64,000 bases of DNA from Allosaccharopolyspora coralli (GTDB lineage Bacteria > Actinomycetota > Actinomycetes > Mycobacteriales > Pseudonocardiaceae), in assembly GCF_009664835.1 (NCBI RefSeq), contig NZ_CP045929.1, forward strand, positions 3,844,001 to 3,908,000, written 5' to 3'. Shown here in pieces: positions 1 through 8,883 of this stretch. The notes beneath the pieces are model-generated. The model ran no database searches and was not told the origin of the DNA. It saw only the letters and a program-made list of their open reading frames with translations. Made by a program: the position numbers and the translations under genes. The first letter of the stretch is position 1. Each line of letters starts with the position of its first letter.

Positions 1-2021
1 TCGGTGTGCCGCTCGTAGAACGCGGGCACCACCTGCCCGGCCACCAGGTCGTAGAGCGCGGCGGCTTCGAGCGCGTCGCGTCGCGCCGGATCCGACACGC
101 CGTTCGCGGTGGGGATGGACCATCCGTTGTGGTCGTCGTGCATCTCGTCCCACCATCCGTCCCGCACCGACAGGTTCAACCCTCCGTTGAGCGCCGACTT
201 CATGCCGGAGGTGCCGCAGGCCTCCAGCGGGCGCACGGGGTTGTTCAACCACACATCGCAGCCGGAGTAGAGGTACCGGGCGAGAGCCATGTCGTAACCC
301 GGCAGGAACACGATGCGATGCCGTACCTCCGGGTCGTCGGCGAACTGCACGATCTTCTGAATCATCGCCTTGCCGCCCTCGTCGGCGGGATGCGACTTGC
401 CGGCAACGACGAGCTGCACCGGACGCTGCGGATCGAGCAACAGTCGCTTCAACCGCTCCGGCTCGCGCAGCATCAACGTGAGCCGCTTGTAGGTCGGCAC
501 CCGGCGGGCGAACCCGATCGTGAGCACGTCCGGGTCGAGGACGGAGTCGCACCAGCCGAGTTCGAGCTCCGAAGCCCCCCGTTCCAGCCACGCGCTGCGC
601 AGCCGCCTGCGGACCTCGTCGACGAGCCGTTGCCGCAGCGAGCACCGCAGTTCCCACAGCAGCGAGTCGCTGACCGGTTCCATCCCGCGCAACCCCACAC
701 CGCTGTCCATTTCGGACTCGCCGAGCAGCTTGCCGAGTTCCCGCGCCGACCACGTCGGCCCGTGCACGCCGTTGGTGACCGACGAGATCGGAATCTCCTC
801 GGTGCCGAACCCCGGCCACAGTCCGGAGAACATGGAGCGAATGACCTTGCCGTGCAGCTCGGAGACCCCGTTGGCGCGTTGAGCCAGCCGCAACCCCATG
901 TGGGCCATGTTGAACTTGGCACCGTCGTCATCGGCTCCCAGCTCCAGGACCCGCTCCGTCGGCACTCCCGGCAGCAGCGGTTCCGACGCACGATCGTCGA
1001 AGTAGTGCCGCACCAACTGCACCGGGAACCGGTCGATGCCCGCACGCACCGGGGTGTGCGTGGTGAACACGGTGCCCGCCCGCACCGCAGCCAGCGCTTC
1101 CTCGAACCGCAGACCGGGATCGTTCAGCAGCTCGCGCACCCGCTCGAGTCCCAGGTACCCGGCGTGCCCCTCGTTGGTGTGAAACACCTCCGGCTGAGGG
1201 TGACCAGTAAGCGCGCAGTACGCACGGACGGCCCGCATTCCGCCTACTCCGGCGAGGATCTCTTGCCGGATCCGGTGATCGGCATCCCCGCCGTAGAGAC
1301 GGTCGGTGACGCCGCGCAGTGTCTCCTCGTTGTCCGGCACGTCCGAGTCGAGCAGCAGCAACGGGACCCTGCCGACCTGCGCCTTCCACACCCGCGCGCG
1401 CAACATGCGCCCGGCGGGCATCGCGACCCGCACGATCACCGGACGGTCGGTGTCGTCGGTGAGCAGTTCGAGCGGCAACGCGCGGGGATCGAGCACCGGG
1501 TAGTGCTCCTCCTGCCAGCCCTCGGGGGACAGCGACTGCCGGAAGTAACCCGAGCGGTACAGCAGGCCGACGCCGATCAGCGGCAGTCCCAGATCCGACG
1601 CGGACTTCAGGTGGTCGCCTGCGAGCACCCCCAGCCCGCCCGAGTAGTTCGGCAGCGCATCGGTGAGCCCGAACTCCATCGAGAAGTACGCGATCGAGGA
1701 CGGCAACGTGCCGCCCTCGTCCTGGCGCTGCTGATACCAGCGCGGCACCGTCAGGTAGCGGCGCAGGTCGTCGTCGACCGCGCGTGTGCGGGCCAGGAAC
1801 TCCTCGTCGCGCGCGAGCGTGCTCAACCGATCGGCGGGCACGCGCGCGAGCAGCTTCAACGGGTCGCCTGCGACCTCCGACCAGAGGTTCTTGTCGATCG
1901 CGGCGAACAGGTCTTGCGTCGGCGGGTGCCAGCTCCAACGCAGGTTGGTCGCCAACGTGCCCAACGCCTGCAAGGGCTCGGGCAGGTGCGCGCGGACGGT
2001 GAAGCGATGGACGGCTCTCAC
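1..2021 (-). CDS. glgP: Alpha-glucan (glycogen/maltodextrin) phosphorylase, 3'-truncated by window edge
   Basis: Phosphorolyses alpha-1,4-glucans to glucose-1-phosphate, a PLP enzyme of cytoplasmic glycogen turnover. About 673 residues are visible; actinobacterial homologues have about 850, so the last fifth lies beyond the left edge. The PLP-lysine region GTSGMKSALNGG is readable with Lys near residue 608, and the N-terminal part carries the family run PNYSGGLGVLAGDHLKSASD. The GTG at 2019-2021 begins a reading MRAVHRFTVRAHLPE typical of this family. It is divergent from the metallopeptidase at 2163, so the 141 bp between them should hold both promoters. Position at this end of the syntenic block agrees with glgP near the thioredoxin and thiolase genes in mycobacteria. 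The long plus-strand ORF opposite is antisense shadow. Confidence 0.95.
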   Translation of the reverse strand, partial: MRAVHRFTVRAHLPEPLQALGTLATNLRWSWHPPTQDLFAAIDKNLWSEVAGDPLKLLARVPADRLSTLARDEEFLARTRAVDDDLRRYLTVPRWYQQRQDEGGTLPSSIAYFSMEFGLTDALPNYSGGLGVLAGDHLKSASDLGLPLIGVGLLYRSGYFRQSLSPEGWQEEHYPVLDPRALPLELLTDDTDRPVIVRVAMPAGRMLRARVWKAQVGRVPLLLLDSDVPDNEETLRGVTDRLYGGDADHRIRQEILAGVGGMRAVRAYCALTGHPQPEVFHTNEGHAGYLGLERVRELLNDPGLRFEEALAAVRAGTVFTTHTPVRAGIDRFPVQLVRHYFDDRASEPLLPGVPTERVLELGADDDGAKFNMAHMGLRLAQRANGVSELHGKVIRSMFSGLWPGFGTEEIPISSVTNGVHGPTWSARELGKLLGESEMDSGVGLRGMEPVSDSLLWELRCSLRQRLVDEVRRRLRSAWLERGASELELGWCDSVLDPDVLTIGFARRVPTYKRLTLMLREPERLKRLLLDPQRPVQLVVAGKSHPADEGGKAMIQKIVQFADDPEVRHRIVFLPGYDMALARYLYSGCDVWLNNPVRPLEACGTSGMKSALNGGLNLSVRDGWWDEMHDDHNGWSIPTANGVSDPARRDALEAAALYDLVAGQVVPAFYERHT

Positions 2022-2162
2022 GGGAGCGGACTGTATCTCGCGCGAGCCGCTCCCGGGGACCGTGGCGGCCCGGTACCGCGTCCGACACGTGGGAGACCAG
2101 CGCAGGAGCCCGGCCGGCCGTGGCAGCGTCCGGCGACACGAAGGAGGTGCGAAGCTGGACGG

Positions 2163-3425
2163 GTGCGCGTCCGACACCTCCTCACCGCGGTCCTCGCCGC
2201 CACTCTGGCGCTGGCGGCCTGCTCCGCACCGGCGTCCGAGCCGTCCACGGCCATAGCCCAGGGCGTCGACCCCTCGTTCGTGCACGGAACCGACCGCGGC
2301 CCGCTCGACACGCTCGCGGCCACGACCGTGACCGACGTGCAGCGCTTCTGGTCCGAGCAGTATCCGCAGGTGTTCGATCGGCCGTGGAACGACCTCGACG
2401 GCGGGTTCTTCTCCGTCGACACCACAGCGCCGAACGGCCCGACACCGCCGTGCGCTGGTGACCCCACCGGTTTGGAGGGCAACGCGTACTACTGTGCGGC
2501 CGTCGACGCGATCGCCTGGGACCGGTCCGCGTTGCTGCCGGTCCTGCAAGCCCGGTACGGCGACGCCGCCGTCGTCGCCGTGCTCGCTCACGAGATCGGC
2601 CACGCGGTGCAGCAGCGCTCCGGACTCGACGTGGGCGGAGCCGACGAGCCACTCCTGCTGGAGACGATGGCCGACTGTTACTCCGGCGCCTACTTGCACC
2701 AGGTCGTGGCAGGCGACTCGCCACATCTCCAGCTGAGCGAGGACGACCTCGACGGCGCGATGCGGGCCTTGCTGGCCTTCCGCGACCCGGTCGGCACCGA
2801 CTCCGGCACTGGTGACGCGCACGGAACGGCTTACGACCGGGTGACCGCCTTCGCAGAAGGGCACCGGCACGGAGCCGCGCGGTGCGCGTCGTTCACCGAG
2901 GACCGGCCGTTCGTCGGTGAACGACTCGACGCGCAGCCACGTCCGAACGTCGATCTCGGCGCCGTACTGCGTTCCGAGGATCCGCGACGCTTCTTCGGTG
3001 AGATCGCCGGCCGTGAGGCCGCGCCCCCGATTCGGACGTCGACATGCGCGTCCGGGCAGCCCGTCGCCTCGTGCGGCACGCCGACAGGAGTGGCGATCGA
3101 CCGGGAACCGCTGGCGCGCCTGCACACCGTCATCGGGGACCAGGCGACCACCACACTGCTCGCCTCCCGTTACGCCGTCGCCGCCCTCGACGCGCGAAAC
3201 CTACCAACGACGGGTCGTGAGGCCGGACGCACGGCGAGCTGCCTCACGGGTGCCTACGTCGGAGCACGGCAGGAGACCACCGGCGACGTGGACGAGGCGG
3301 TGGAAACGCTACTCGTGGACGACACGGTGTCCCGGGGCAGCGACAACCGAAGTCACCTCAGCGGTCTCGACCGCCTCCACTCCTTCCGCACCGGCTTCGA
3401 GAACGGCCCCGACGCCTGCTGGTGA
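2163..3425 (+). CDS. Secreted lipoprotein zinc metallopeptidase, paralogue 1
   Basis: Predicted 420-residue exported lipoprotein with the zinc metallopeptidase signature HEIGH at residues 143-147 (two His ligands, catalytic Glu) and a downstream ETMADCYSG block that probably carries the third ligand, as in the putative neutral zinc metallopeptidase family (PF04228-like). The signal peptide is short and ends in a lipobox LALAAC. The start is GTG 2163, about 15 bases after AAGGAGG; reading further upstream runs into the antisense of glgP. The C-terminal third is an extra region with paired cysteines seen also in the neighbouring paralogue. The TGA stop lies inside the first bases of palindrome A1. 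Substrate unknown. Confidence 0.85.
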   Translation: MRVRHLLTAVLAATLALAACSAPASEPSTAIAQGVDPSFVHGTDRGPLDTLAATTVTDVQRFWSEQYPQVFDRPWNDLDGGFFSVDTTAPNGPTPPCAGDPTGLEGNAYYCAAVDAIAWDRSALLPVLQARYGDAAVVAVLAHEIGHAVQQRSGLDVGGADEPLLLETMADCYSGAYLHQVVAGDSPHLQLSEDDLDGAMRALLAFRDPVGTDSGTGDAHGTAYDRVTAFAEGHRHGAARCASFTEDRPFVGERLDAQPRPNVDLGAVLRSEDPRRFFGEIAGREAAPPIRTSTCASGQPVASCGTPTGVAIDREPLARLHTVIGDQATTTLLASRYAVAALDARNLPTTGREAGRTASCLTGAYVGARQETTGDVDEAVETLLVDDTVSRGSDNRSHLSGLDRLHSFRTGFENGPDACW

Positions 3426-3471
3426 CAGCAAGGGAACATTCCGCGCACCGATGACAGGGAATGTCCTTGAA
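3422..3471. repeat. Family A palindrome, copy A1 (diverged)
   Basis: Left arm GTGACAGCAAGGGAACATT followed by the GCGCACC-type centre and a degraded right arm. It begins two bases before the TGA stop of the metallopeptidase gene and supplies that stop. It abuts repeat B1. Confidence 0.8.
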
Positions 3472-3692
3472 GGGTGCGCGGATTGATCTGCGTGACTGGT
3501 TGCAGTAGCGGAACCTCACCTCGCGGCTGGCGTTCGGATCACCGAGTAACGACCTACGCCACGTCGACGCTGTCCTCGCCAACCACGAGATGAGAACACG
3601 TCGCTGGCCAGCCTGCGTAGGCGGTGGGAATGCCCTCGGCGCACTGTGGCTGCCACAGCCTCAACCCGCGCACCCGCTGACTGTCACCGCCG
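3472..3692 (-). repeat. Family B interspersed element, copy B1 (reverse orientation)
   Basis: Fills most of the 375-bp gap between the two metallopeptidase genes. On the minus strand it reads GAGGCTGTGGCAGCCACAG, then CTCATCTCGTGGTTGGCGAG, then GCCGCGAGGTGAGGTTCCGC and GATCAATCCGCGCACC, in the same order as the other B copies. A partial A end (GACTGTCACC) remains at 3681-3690, and whole A1 lies on the other side. No coding capacity is shared between copies. Confidence 0.8.
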
Positions 3693-3800
3693 CGAGGGAC
3701 GATGCGGGCGAACCCCGCCGGCGGAAGATCACGACCCGCTAGGCTGCTCGACGGTCCGGCATCGGGCCGTACACGACCCGCCGAGCAGGGAGAACAGCCA

Positions 3801-5267
3801 GTGGCAGCGGTACCGGCACACCGTCGGCGGAAACGAATCGCGGTGACGGTGCTCGCCGCTCTCGGGTGCGTGAGCCTGATCGCGGGTTGTGCGCGCACGA
3901 TCGCCGGCACCCCCGCGGCCGCCGAGCGCGCCTCGACCACCGACGTCGCCGGACTACCCGCGGCGAACGGTCCGAGCGGTCCGAAACCGGGCGTGCCGGA
4001 TGCCGATCTCACGGTCGAGAACAGCGACGGCGGGCCAATGGACGGTCTCGCTCGCAACGCGGTCGCCGACGTCGAGTCCTACTGGTCCGGCGTCTTCCCC
4101 GACACCTTCGGCCGGGAGTTCGCTCCGGTCGAGCAGTACGTCTCGTACGACTCGTCGGGTTCCGGCGTCCAGCTCTGCGGCGAGAGCACCCGGGGTGTCG
4201 CCAACGCGTTCTACTGTCCTCCGGACGATGCGATCGCCTGGGATCGCGGCGAGTTGCTTCCCCAGCTGCAGAACAGCTTCGGCCCGATGGCGCCGGTCGC
4301 GGTTCTCGCCCACGAGATGGGTCACGCGGTGCAGCATCGTGCGGGCACGGTCGCCGACAACGATCCGGTGATCGTGTTCGAACAGCAGGCCGACTGCTTC
4401 ACGGGCGCGTTCTTCCGGCACGTCGCCGAAGGCAACGCCGAGCACTTCCGGATCTCCACCGGCGACGGCCTGAACCGGATCATGGGGGTGCTGAGTTTCA
4501 TCCGCGACGCCCCCGGAACCAGCGGCTTCACCGCCGACAGCGCGCACGGCAACGCGTTCGACCGAGTCACCGCGTTTCAGTACGGCTTCAGCGACGGGCC
4601 GGGACGCTGCGCGGAGATGGACGCCGCCGACGTCGAGCGACGCACCACCCAGTTCCCGTTCTGGAAACACGCGCAGGAGACGGACCTGCCGGTCGACGAC
4701 GAACACCTCGAGGCGGTCCGCGCCAGTCTCGACGAGGTGTTCGCCGACAGCGGGACCCAGCCGCCGAAAATCACCACCGACGGCACTCCCTGCCCGGGTA
4801 CCCGACCGACGCCGCCCGCCACCTACTGCGAGTCCACGAACACCGTGTCGCTCGATACAGCGGAGTTGCAGCGCATCGCCACCCCGCCAGTGAGCAGCGA
4901 TGCGAACTCCGGCTACGGCGACTTCGCCGCCTACGCCCAGGTCGCGTCCCGGTATGCGCTGGCGGTGCAGAAGGCCGCCGGTCTCCCCCTCGACGACGAG
5001 GCGGCCGGGCTGCGGACCGCCTGCTTCGTCGGATCGTGGAGCGGCGTGCTCGTGGAGGACCCGATCGGGCGGCGCAATCCTGTCGGCACGCTGCGCATCG
5101 CCCCCGGCGACGTCGACGAAGGCGTCGCAGCGCTGCTCGGCGAGGACAGCCTGATCGCCGCGAACATCGACGGTGAGCAAGTACCCGCCGGGTTCGCGCG
5201 GGTCGAGGCGTTCCGCAGCGGCTTCCAGGACGGCAGCGGAGCCTGCGCCGCCAAGTACCGGAGCTGA
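3801..5267 (+). CDS. Secreted lipoprotein zinc metallopeptidase, paralogue 2
   Basis: A 488-residue paralogue of the gene at 2163. Start GTG 3801 follows AGGGAGA by about eight bases; the protein opens with Arg/Lys-rich residues, a hydrophobic run and lipobox LIAGC, so it should be a surface lipoprotein. The zinc signature HEMGH is at residues 171-175 and the third-ligand block EQQADCFTG follows. Both proteins share RFW/SYW...FPxxF spacing, the phrase YYC/FYC..AIAWDR and a Cys-containing C-terminal domain, so they arose by duplication. The order paralogue-repeat-paralogue suggests tandem duplication, with repeats A1/B1 arriving before or after. Substrate unknown. Confidence 0.87.
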   Translation: MAAVPAHRRRKRIAVTVLAALGCVSLIAGCARTIAGTPAAAERASTTDVAGLPAANGPSGPKPGVPDADLTVENSDGGPMDGLARNAVADVESYWSGVFPDTFGREFAPVEQYVSYDSSGSGVQLCGESTRGVANAFYCPPDDAIAWDRGELLPQLQNSFGPMAPVAVLAHEMGHAVQHRAGTVADNDPVIVFEQQADCFTGAFFRHVAEGNAEHFRISTGDGLNRIMGVLSFIRDAPGTSGFTADSAHGNAFDRVTAFQYGFSDGPGRCAEMDAADVERRTTQFPFWKHAQETDLPVDDEHLEAVRASLDEVFADSGTQPPKITTDGTPCPGTRPTPPATYCESTNTVSLDTAELQRIATPPVSSDANSGYGDFAAYAQVASRYALAVQKAAGLPLDDEAAGLRTACFVGSWSGVLVEDPIGRRNPVGTLRIAPGDVDEGVAALLGEDSLIAANIDGEQVPAGFARVEAFRSGFQDGSGACAAKYRS

Positions 5268-5324
5268 GCAGCGCCCTCCACGGCACCAGGCGAGGACACT
5301 GCTCGCGTCCGAGACTCAGAGCTT

Positions 5325-5405
5325 GGAAATCGCGTGGGCGGTCCGGTACCGCCGCCCCAGTTCGCGCCTCGCGGCGTTGTTCTGCGGCGCGGGTCGCTTA
5401 CCGGC
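5325..5405 (+). repeat. Family C interspersed repeat, copy C4 (partial)
   Basis: Contains GTGGGCGGTCCGGTACCGCC and CCCAGTTCGCGCCTCGCGGC, matching the first half of copy C2. It lies between the convergent ends of the metallopeptidase and thioredoxin genes. Confidence 0.65.
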
Positions 5406-5407
5406 AC

Positions 5408-6319
5408 TCAGAACAGGGCGCTGGCCAGTTTCCGGCGTGCTGCGAGGACCCGCTCGTCACCGTCCGGGAACAGTTCGAACAGCTCCAGCAAGTGCTGGCG
5501 AACCCGGTCCCGGTCGTCGCCGGCGGTCCGCTTCACGGTGCCGATCAGGCGCTCGAAGGCCGCCTCTGGGCGTCCCACGAGTTCCGCGTCGGCGGCGGCG
5601 AACTGGGCGTCCAGATCGTCCGGAGCGGCGTCCGCCTTCGCGATCGCGTCCGGGTCGGCCGACTCTGCACGCGCAACGAACCGGACCTGCTGCAACGCGG
5701 CCTTCGCCTGCTCGTTGTTCGGCTCCTCGGCGAGAATCCGCTGGTAGGCCGACTCGGCGGCGCTGTAATCTCCACGGTCGAGCGCGTCCTCGGCCTCCGT
5801 GAACCGCGGATCCTCCTGTTCCGGCTCCGGCTCGACGCCCCCGGCAGCGCGCTCGGCCTCGGCGATCGCCGGCATCTGCTCCCGCATCTGGTCGAGCAGC
5901 GACGAGATCCACTGGCGGATCTGCGGCTCCGGCTGTGCGCCCTGGAATGCCTCGACCGGCTGACCGTTGGCGATGGCGACCACCGTCGGCAGCGACTGAA
6001 CACCGAAGATCTGCGGGATACGCTGGTTGGCGTCCACGTCGATCTTGGCGAGCACCCAGGCACCACCGGACTCGGCGGCCAGCTTCTCCAACACCGGGGA
6101 CAGCTGCTTGCACGGCTCGCACCAGCTCGCCCACAGGTCCACCACGACAGGGACCTGCATCGAACGGTCGATGACCTCGCTCTGGAACGTCGACTCCGTG
6201 ACGTCGACGACCCACTGGCTCCCGCCGCCCTGTGCGGCGGCGCCCTGGGATGACTGGTTTCCCGAACCGGCGGCTTCGGCCTTGTTCTTCAGCGCCGACA
6301 GGTCGACGGCACCGGACAT
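5408..6319 (-). CDS. YbbN-type thioredoxin with TPR tail (co-chaperone)
   Basis: A 303-residue protein with a low-complexity N-terminus (1-35), a thioredoxin domain (about 36-145) with redox motif WCEPC at 66-70, and an Ala/Glu-rich C-terminal half (about 165-300) built of TPR-like helices, including [20 protein letters not shown]. This is the YbbN/CnoX architecture: a thioredoxin-TPR holdase co-chaperone in the cytoplasm. Unlike E. coli YbbN it keeps both redox cysteines. The ATG at 6317-6319 (MSGAVDLS) was chosen because upstream in-frame sequence runs into repeat B8. Its position beside the thiolase and epimerase matches mycobacterial Rv1324. Confidence 0.93.
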   Translation of the reverse strand: MSGAVDLSALKNKAEAAGSGNQSSQGAAAQGGGSQWVVDVTESTFQSEVIDRSMQVPVVVDLWASWCEPCKQLSPVLEKLAAESGGAWVLAKIDVDANQRIPQIFGVQSLPTVVAIANGQPVEAFQGAQPEPQIRQWISSLLDQMREQMPAIAEAERAAGGVEPEPEQEDPRFTEAEDALDRGDYSAAESAYQRILAEEPNNEQAKAALQQVRFVARAESADPDAIAKADAAPDDLDAQFAAADAELVGRPEAAFERLIGTVKRTAGDDRDRVRQHLLELFELFPDGDERVLAARRKLASALF

Positions 6320-6426
6320 GGATGCGCTCTCGCGGGGGTCTGGCCTCGTCACGGTCCCATCCTGACACGCGGCGCCACCGGCCCGAACGCTGGGCGCGTG
6401 ATCGGACCGACGGCCCCGATGACAGG

Positions 6427-6639
6427 TGTGGATTGATCCGCGTGGGAACGCATTGTGGAACTTGGCTGGGTGGTCCGGTACCGGCGCACCGTGCCCCGGC
6501 TGGTCACGCATGACCGTGCCCTACGGGCACACATGCCAGTTCCCAAATACCCTCTGAGTGATTCCGTGGCGGAACCTCACCTCGCGGCCGGAACTCCTGT
6601 TCCCGACCACAACCCTCACTCCGCGCGACCACTGAACGG
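6427..6639 (-). repeat. Family B element, copy B8, interrupted by copy C1
   Basis: Fills the 320-bp gap between the thioredoxin and thiamine-binding genes. Its outer parts are B sequence in reverse orientation: GATTGATCCGCGTGG at 6430-6444, and GGCGGAACCTCACCTCGCGG resuming near 6570, ending CTCCGCGCGACC. About 100 bp of family C sequence sits between them, where copy B1 has only about 14 bases. Confidence 0.7.
6444..6544 (+). repeat. Family C interspersed repeat, copy C1, nested in B8
   Basis: Begins GGGAAC (6444-6449) and ends GTTCCC (6539-6544), a possible 6-bp terminal inverted repeat. Inside are GGTGGTCCGGTACCG, GCCCCGGCTGGTCACGCATG and a small hairpin GTGCCC-TAC-GGGCAC. The same order recurs in C2, C3 and C5. 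Confidence 0.7.
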
Positions 6640-6939
6640 CTACTCGCCGAGGTGTTCCTCGACGCGACGGACCTTCTCGGAGAGCTGTCCCGAGTGGCCC
6701 GGCCGGATGTCGGCCTTGACCACCAGGCTGGTGCGCGGGGCCCGGGCGGAGACCGCTTCCGTCGCCCGCTTGACGACGTCCATCACCTCGTCCCACTCGC
6801 CTTCGACGGTGGTGAACATCGAACCGGTCTCGTGCGGGAGTCCGGACGCCCGCACCACCCGGATCGCGTCCGCCACCGCCTCGCTCACACTGTCACTGTC
6901 CCCTGCGCCGGACGGGGCGACGCTGAATGCCACGAGCAC
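6640..6939 (-). CDS. MTH1187-family thiamine-binding protein
   Basis: A 99-residue single-domain protein of the DUF77/MTH1187 family (ferredoxin-like fold, tetrameric, reported to bind thiamine or its precursor). Typical features are the start [10 protein letters not shown], the central [21 protein letters not shown], and the closing [10 protein letters not shown]. The ATG at 6939 gives the usual family length. It stands alone among transport or thiamine genes, so physiological role is unclear. The gene lies divergent to the MarR regulator at 7031; the 91-bp gap should carry both promoters. Confidence 0.9.
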   Translation of the reverse strand: MLVAFSVAPSGAGDSDSVSEAVADAIRVVRASGLPHETGSMFTTVEGEWDEVMDVVKRATEAVSARAPRTSLVVKADIRPGHSGQLSEKVRRVEEHLGE

Positions 6940-7030
6940 GCCTCGACCTCCTCTCAGTCGGTGGACGTTCTGCCCCGATCATGCCTGTACGCGTCCGGGA
7001 GCTGCACGGGCGCTGCTAGCGTCGAGAGTC

Positions 7031-7531
7031 ATGAGCGCCCGCAGTCCGCTTCCTTTCGACCCGATCGCCCGCGCCGCCGAACTCTGGGCCGATCGGGTCG
7101 GGCCGTCCACCACGATGGCAGCGGTGACCAGCGTGATGCGGGTCCAGCAGATCCTGCAGTCGGCGGTCGACTCGGCGCTGCGCCCGCACAACCTCACGTT
7201 CGCCCGCTACGAGGCGCTGGTGCTGCTGACGTTCTCGCAGCGCGGCAGCCTGCCGATGCGGGTCATGGGAGACCGGCTGCAACTCCACCCGACCAGCGTC
7301 ACCAACATCGTCGACCGGCTGGAACACGACGGGCTCGTGCACCGGGTGCCGCACCCGACGGACCGGCGAACCACCCTCGTCGAGATCAGCGACGAGGGCC
7401 GGGACCTCACGAAACGCGCCACGGAGTCGGTCAACGAGATCGACTTCGGGCTGCGCGGGGTCACCGAACGCCAAACCGAACAGCTCACCGAACTGCTCGG
7501 CAAGGTCCGCCACGCCGCTGGTGACTTCTGA
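7031..7531 (+). CDS. MarR-family transcriptional regulator
   Basis: A 166-residue winged-helix DNA-binding protein. The helix-turn-helix lies in ALVLLTFSQRGSLPMRVMGDRLQLHPTSVTN (about residues 60-90) and is followed by the wing VPHPTDRRTTLVEISDEGR, the hallmark of MarR proteins; N- and C-terminal helices would form the dimer interface. The ATG at 7031 follows GTCGAGAG. It probably binds the 91-bp divergent gap to the thiamine-binding gene and so may control itself and that neighbour; ligand unknown. Confidence 0.92.
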   Translation: MSARSPLPFDPIARAAELWADRVGPSTTMAAVTSVMRVQQILQSAVDSALRPHNLTFARYEALVLLTFSQRGSLPMRVMGDRLQLHPTSVTNIVDRLEHDGLVHRVPHPTDRRTTLVEISDEGRDLTKRATESVNEIDFGLRGVTERQTEQLTELLGKVRHAAGDF

Positions 7532-7539
7532 ACGCTCAG

Positions 7540-7686
7540 AGTTCCTTCGGGAACTGGCGTTCGTGCCAGCCGGGCACGGTCATACGGATCAGCCCGGGGC
7601 ACGGTGAGGGGCTGCGGCGTTCCAGCTCGTGCCTCGTCAAGGTGCGGCGGCCGTACTGGACCACCGACCCAAGTCCCCAGATACCT
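7540..7686 (-). repeat. Family C interspersed repeat, copy C5 (reverse)
   Basis: On the minus strand reads GGGTCGGTGGTCCAGTACGG, then CCGGGCTGATCCGTATGACC and CGCCAGTTCCC, the C order. It occupies the whole space between the convergent MarR and DUF3817 genes. Confidence 0.7.
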
Positions 7687-7688
7687 TC

Positions 7689-8036
7689 TCAGTTGAGTGC
7701 GCGGACCCGCTGCCAAAACGTCGGCTCGTCGGCGTCGCGCACCTCGAGCAGGCCGCGCCGCCTGGCCCACCGCTCGAACCACACGGTCACCAATGGCGGG
7801 ATCGAGGCCAGCCCGGCGAGGACCAGTACACCGAAGCTCCACCGCAGCGGACTGAACACCACGAACGTCGTCACGAGGTAGGCCGTGAACACGGCGCCGT
7901 GGATCCACCCGAAGATCGTCACGCCCAGCGGCATGTCCAGGCCGTACTTGAACGCCATCGCCACCAGCAGACCCGCCCAGGACAGCGCCTCGGCGACGGC
8001 GGCGACACGGAACCACTCACCATAGGTCCTGGGCAC
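7689..8036 (-). CDS. DUF3817 membrane protein
   Basis: A 115-residue inner-membrane protein with three predicted hydrophobic segments (about 8-27, 38-61, 65-88) and the family pattern FRVAAVAEALSW...KYGLDMPLG...GWIHGAVFTAYL. DUF3817 proteins resemble the core of membrane components fused to transporters and have no defined function. The ATG at 8036 starts MPRTYGEWFRV. Its 3' end faces the MarR gene across repeat C5. Confidence 0.85.
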   Translation of the reverse strand: MPRTYGEWFRVAAVAEALSWAGLLVAMAFKYGLDMPLGVTIFGWIHGAVFTAYLVTTFVVFSPLRWSFGVLVLAGLASIPPLVTVWFERWARRRGLLEVRDADEPTFWQRVRALN

Positions 8037-8153
8037 GACGACTCGTTTCTCTCGGCGCGGTGGCCGGACCGCGCGGACGACCTCTCGCTCCCAGTGTGGC
8101 CGGTGCGCTCGGTCACACAGCAGGCAGGCCGACCGATGTGCGCACCGCAGGAC

Positions 8154-8318
8154 TCATGCGGGCGGCTTCAGGCCGAGCTTGCGGCCGGGAGTGCCGCTAC
8201 AGTGTCGGCAATCGTGCCATTCCGACAAGGTGGATCCGTCGCCGTTTTCGAGCGACATGTACCACCGCGGCTTCTCGACGCGACCGGTTCCGTCGCACGC
8301 CGCGCAGACGATCTTCAT
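8154..8318 (-). CDS. Small zinc-ribbon-like protein
   Basis: A 54-residue protein with two Cys pairs, CAACDGTGR near the start and CRHCSGT near the end, resembling half of the DnaJ CxxCxGxG zinc-binding repeat. Start ATG 8318 was preferred over upstream codons because GGGAGAA precedes it by about eight bases and the CxxC begins five residues in. Cys spacing predicts one zinc site. Similar very small proteins are common in actinobacteria; function unknown. Confidence 0.65.
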   Translation of the reverse strand: MKIVCAACDGTGRVEKPRWYMSLENGDGSTLSEWHDCRHCSGTPGRKLGLKPPA

Positions 8319-8550
8319 GGCGAGGTTCTCCCGGTACTGCTTCACGCGCCGCATCCTATGGGGGCTCGGCAGCGATCTTCAGGCAGCTCCCGCTTTCACG
8401 CACAGAGGACATTCCCACTGTCCACGGTGGTCGACGCACCGTCACGGATCAGTCGCGGCCGGCACCGGATCACGCCTGGTCCAGCGCTCGCGCTGCGGTG
8501 CGGGCTCGATCCTCGCTCCCACACCGCGGAGTGGGCGTTACCCTGGAGGC

Positions 8551-8754
8551 ATGGGTGCCTACGGCAATCTGTTCGGAGGACACAAGGCCCGCAACGACCG
8601 GGACGACCAATCCAACGGTCAGGGCTATGATCCCGGTGGTCCGCTCGACCTGGACTCCGGCGTCGTCCACCTCGCCCCACCGGTTCAGGACCGGGCGACC
8701 GACGACGACAGCACGGAGGACGAGGAGAACGCCTCCGACCGCGACGACGCGTGA
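8551..8754 (+). CDS. Small acidic hypothetical protein
   Basis: A 67-residue protein with a Gly-rich start (MGAYGNLFGG), an apolar middle (GVVHLAPPVQ) and a very acidic C-terminus. Start ATG 8551 follows CTGGAGG by two to three bases, a strong though tightly spaced ribosome site. No family recognised. It could be a small regulatory or intrinsically disordered protein. Confidence 0.5.
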   Translation: MGAYGNLFGGHKARNDRDDQSNGQGYDPGGPLDLDSGVVHLAPPVQDRATDDDSTEDEENASDRDDA

Positions 8755-8883
8755 CCTTTCCCGCGGATTGTCGCGAACCTCATCCGGCGTGACGGCGGTT
8801 CGGTTAGCGTGCACGACGCACGATGATCACGAACGGCCTCGGACGGTTCACCTCCGTGCGCCGGTGCCGGAGAAGGGGACGCG

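Noticed and set aside
6-2162. Long plus-strand ORF reading upstream of the first metallopeptidase gene
   Set aside because: It is antisense to glgP, whose frame shows an intact enzyme; the codon pattern of the plus strand is Arg/His/Pro/Gln-rich shadow.
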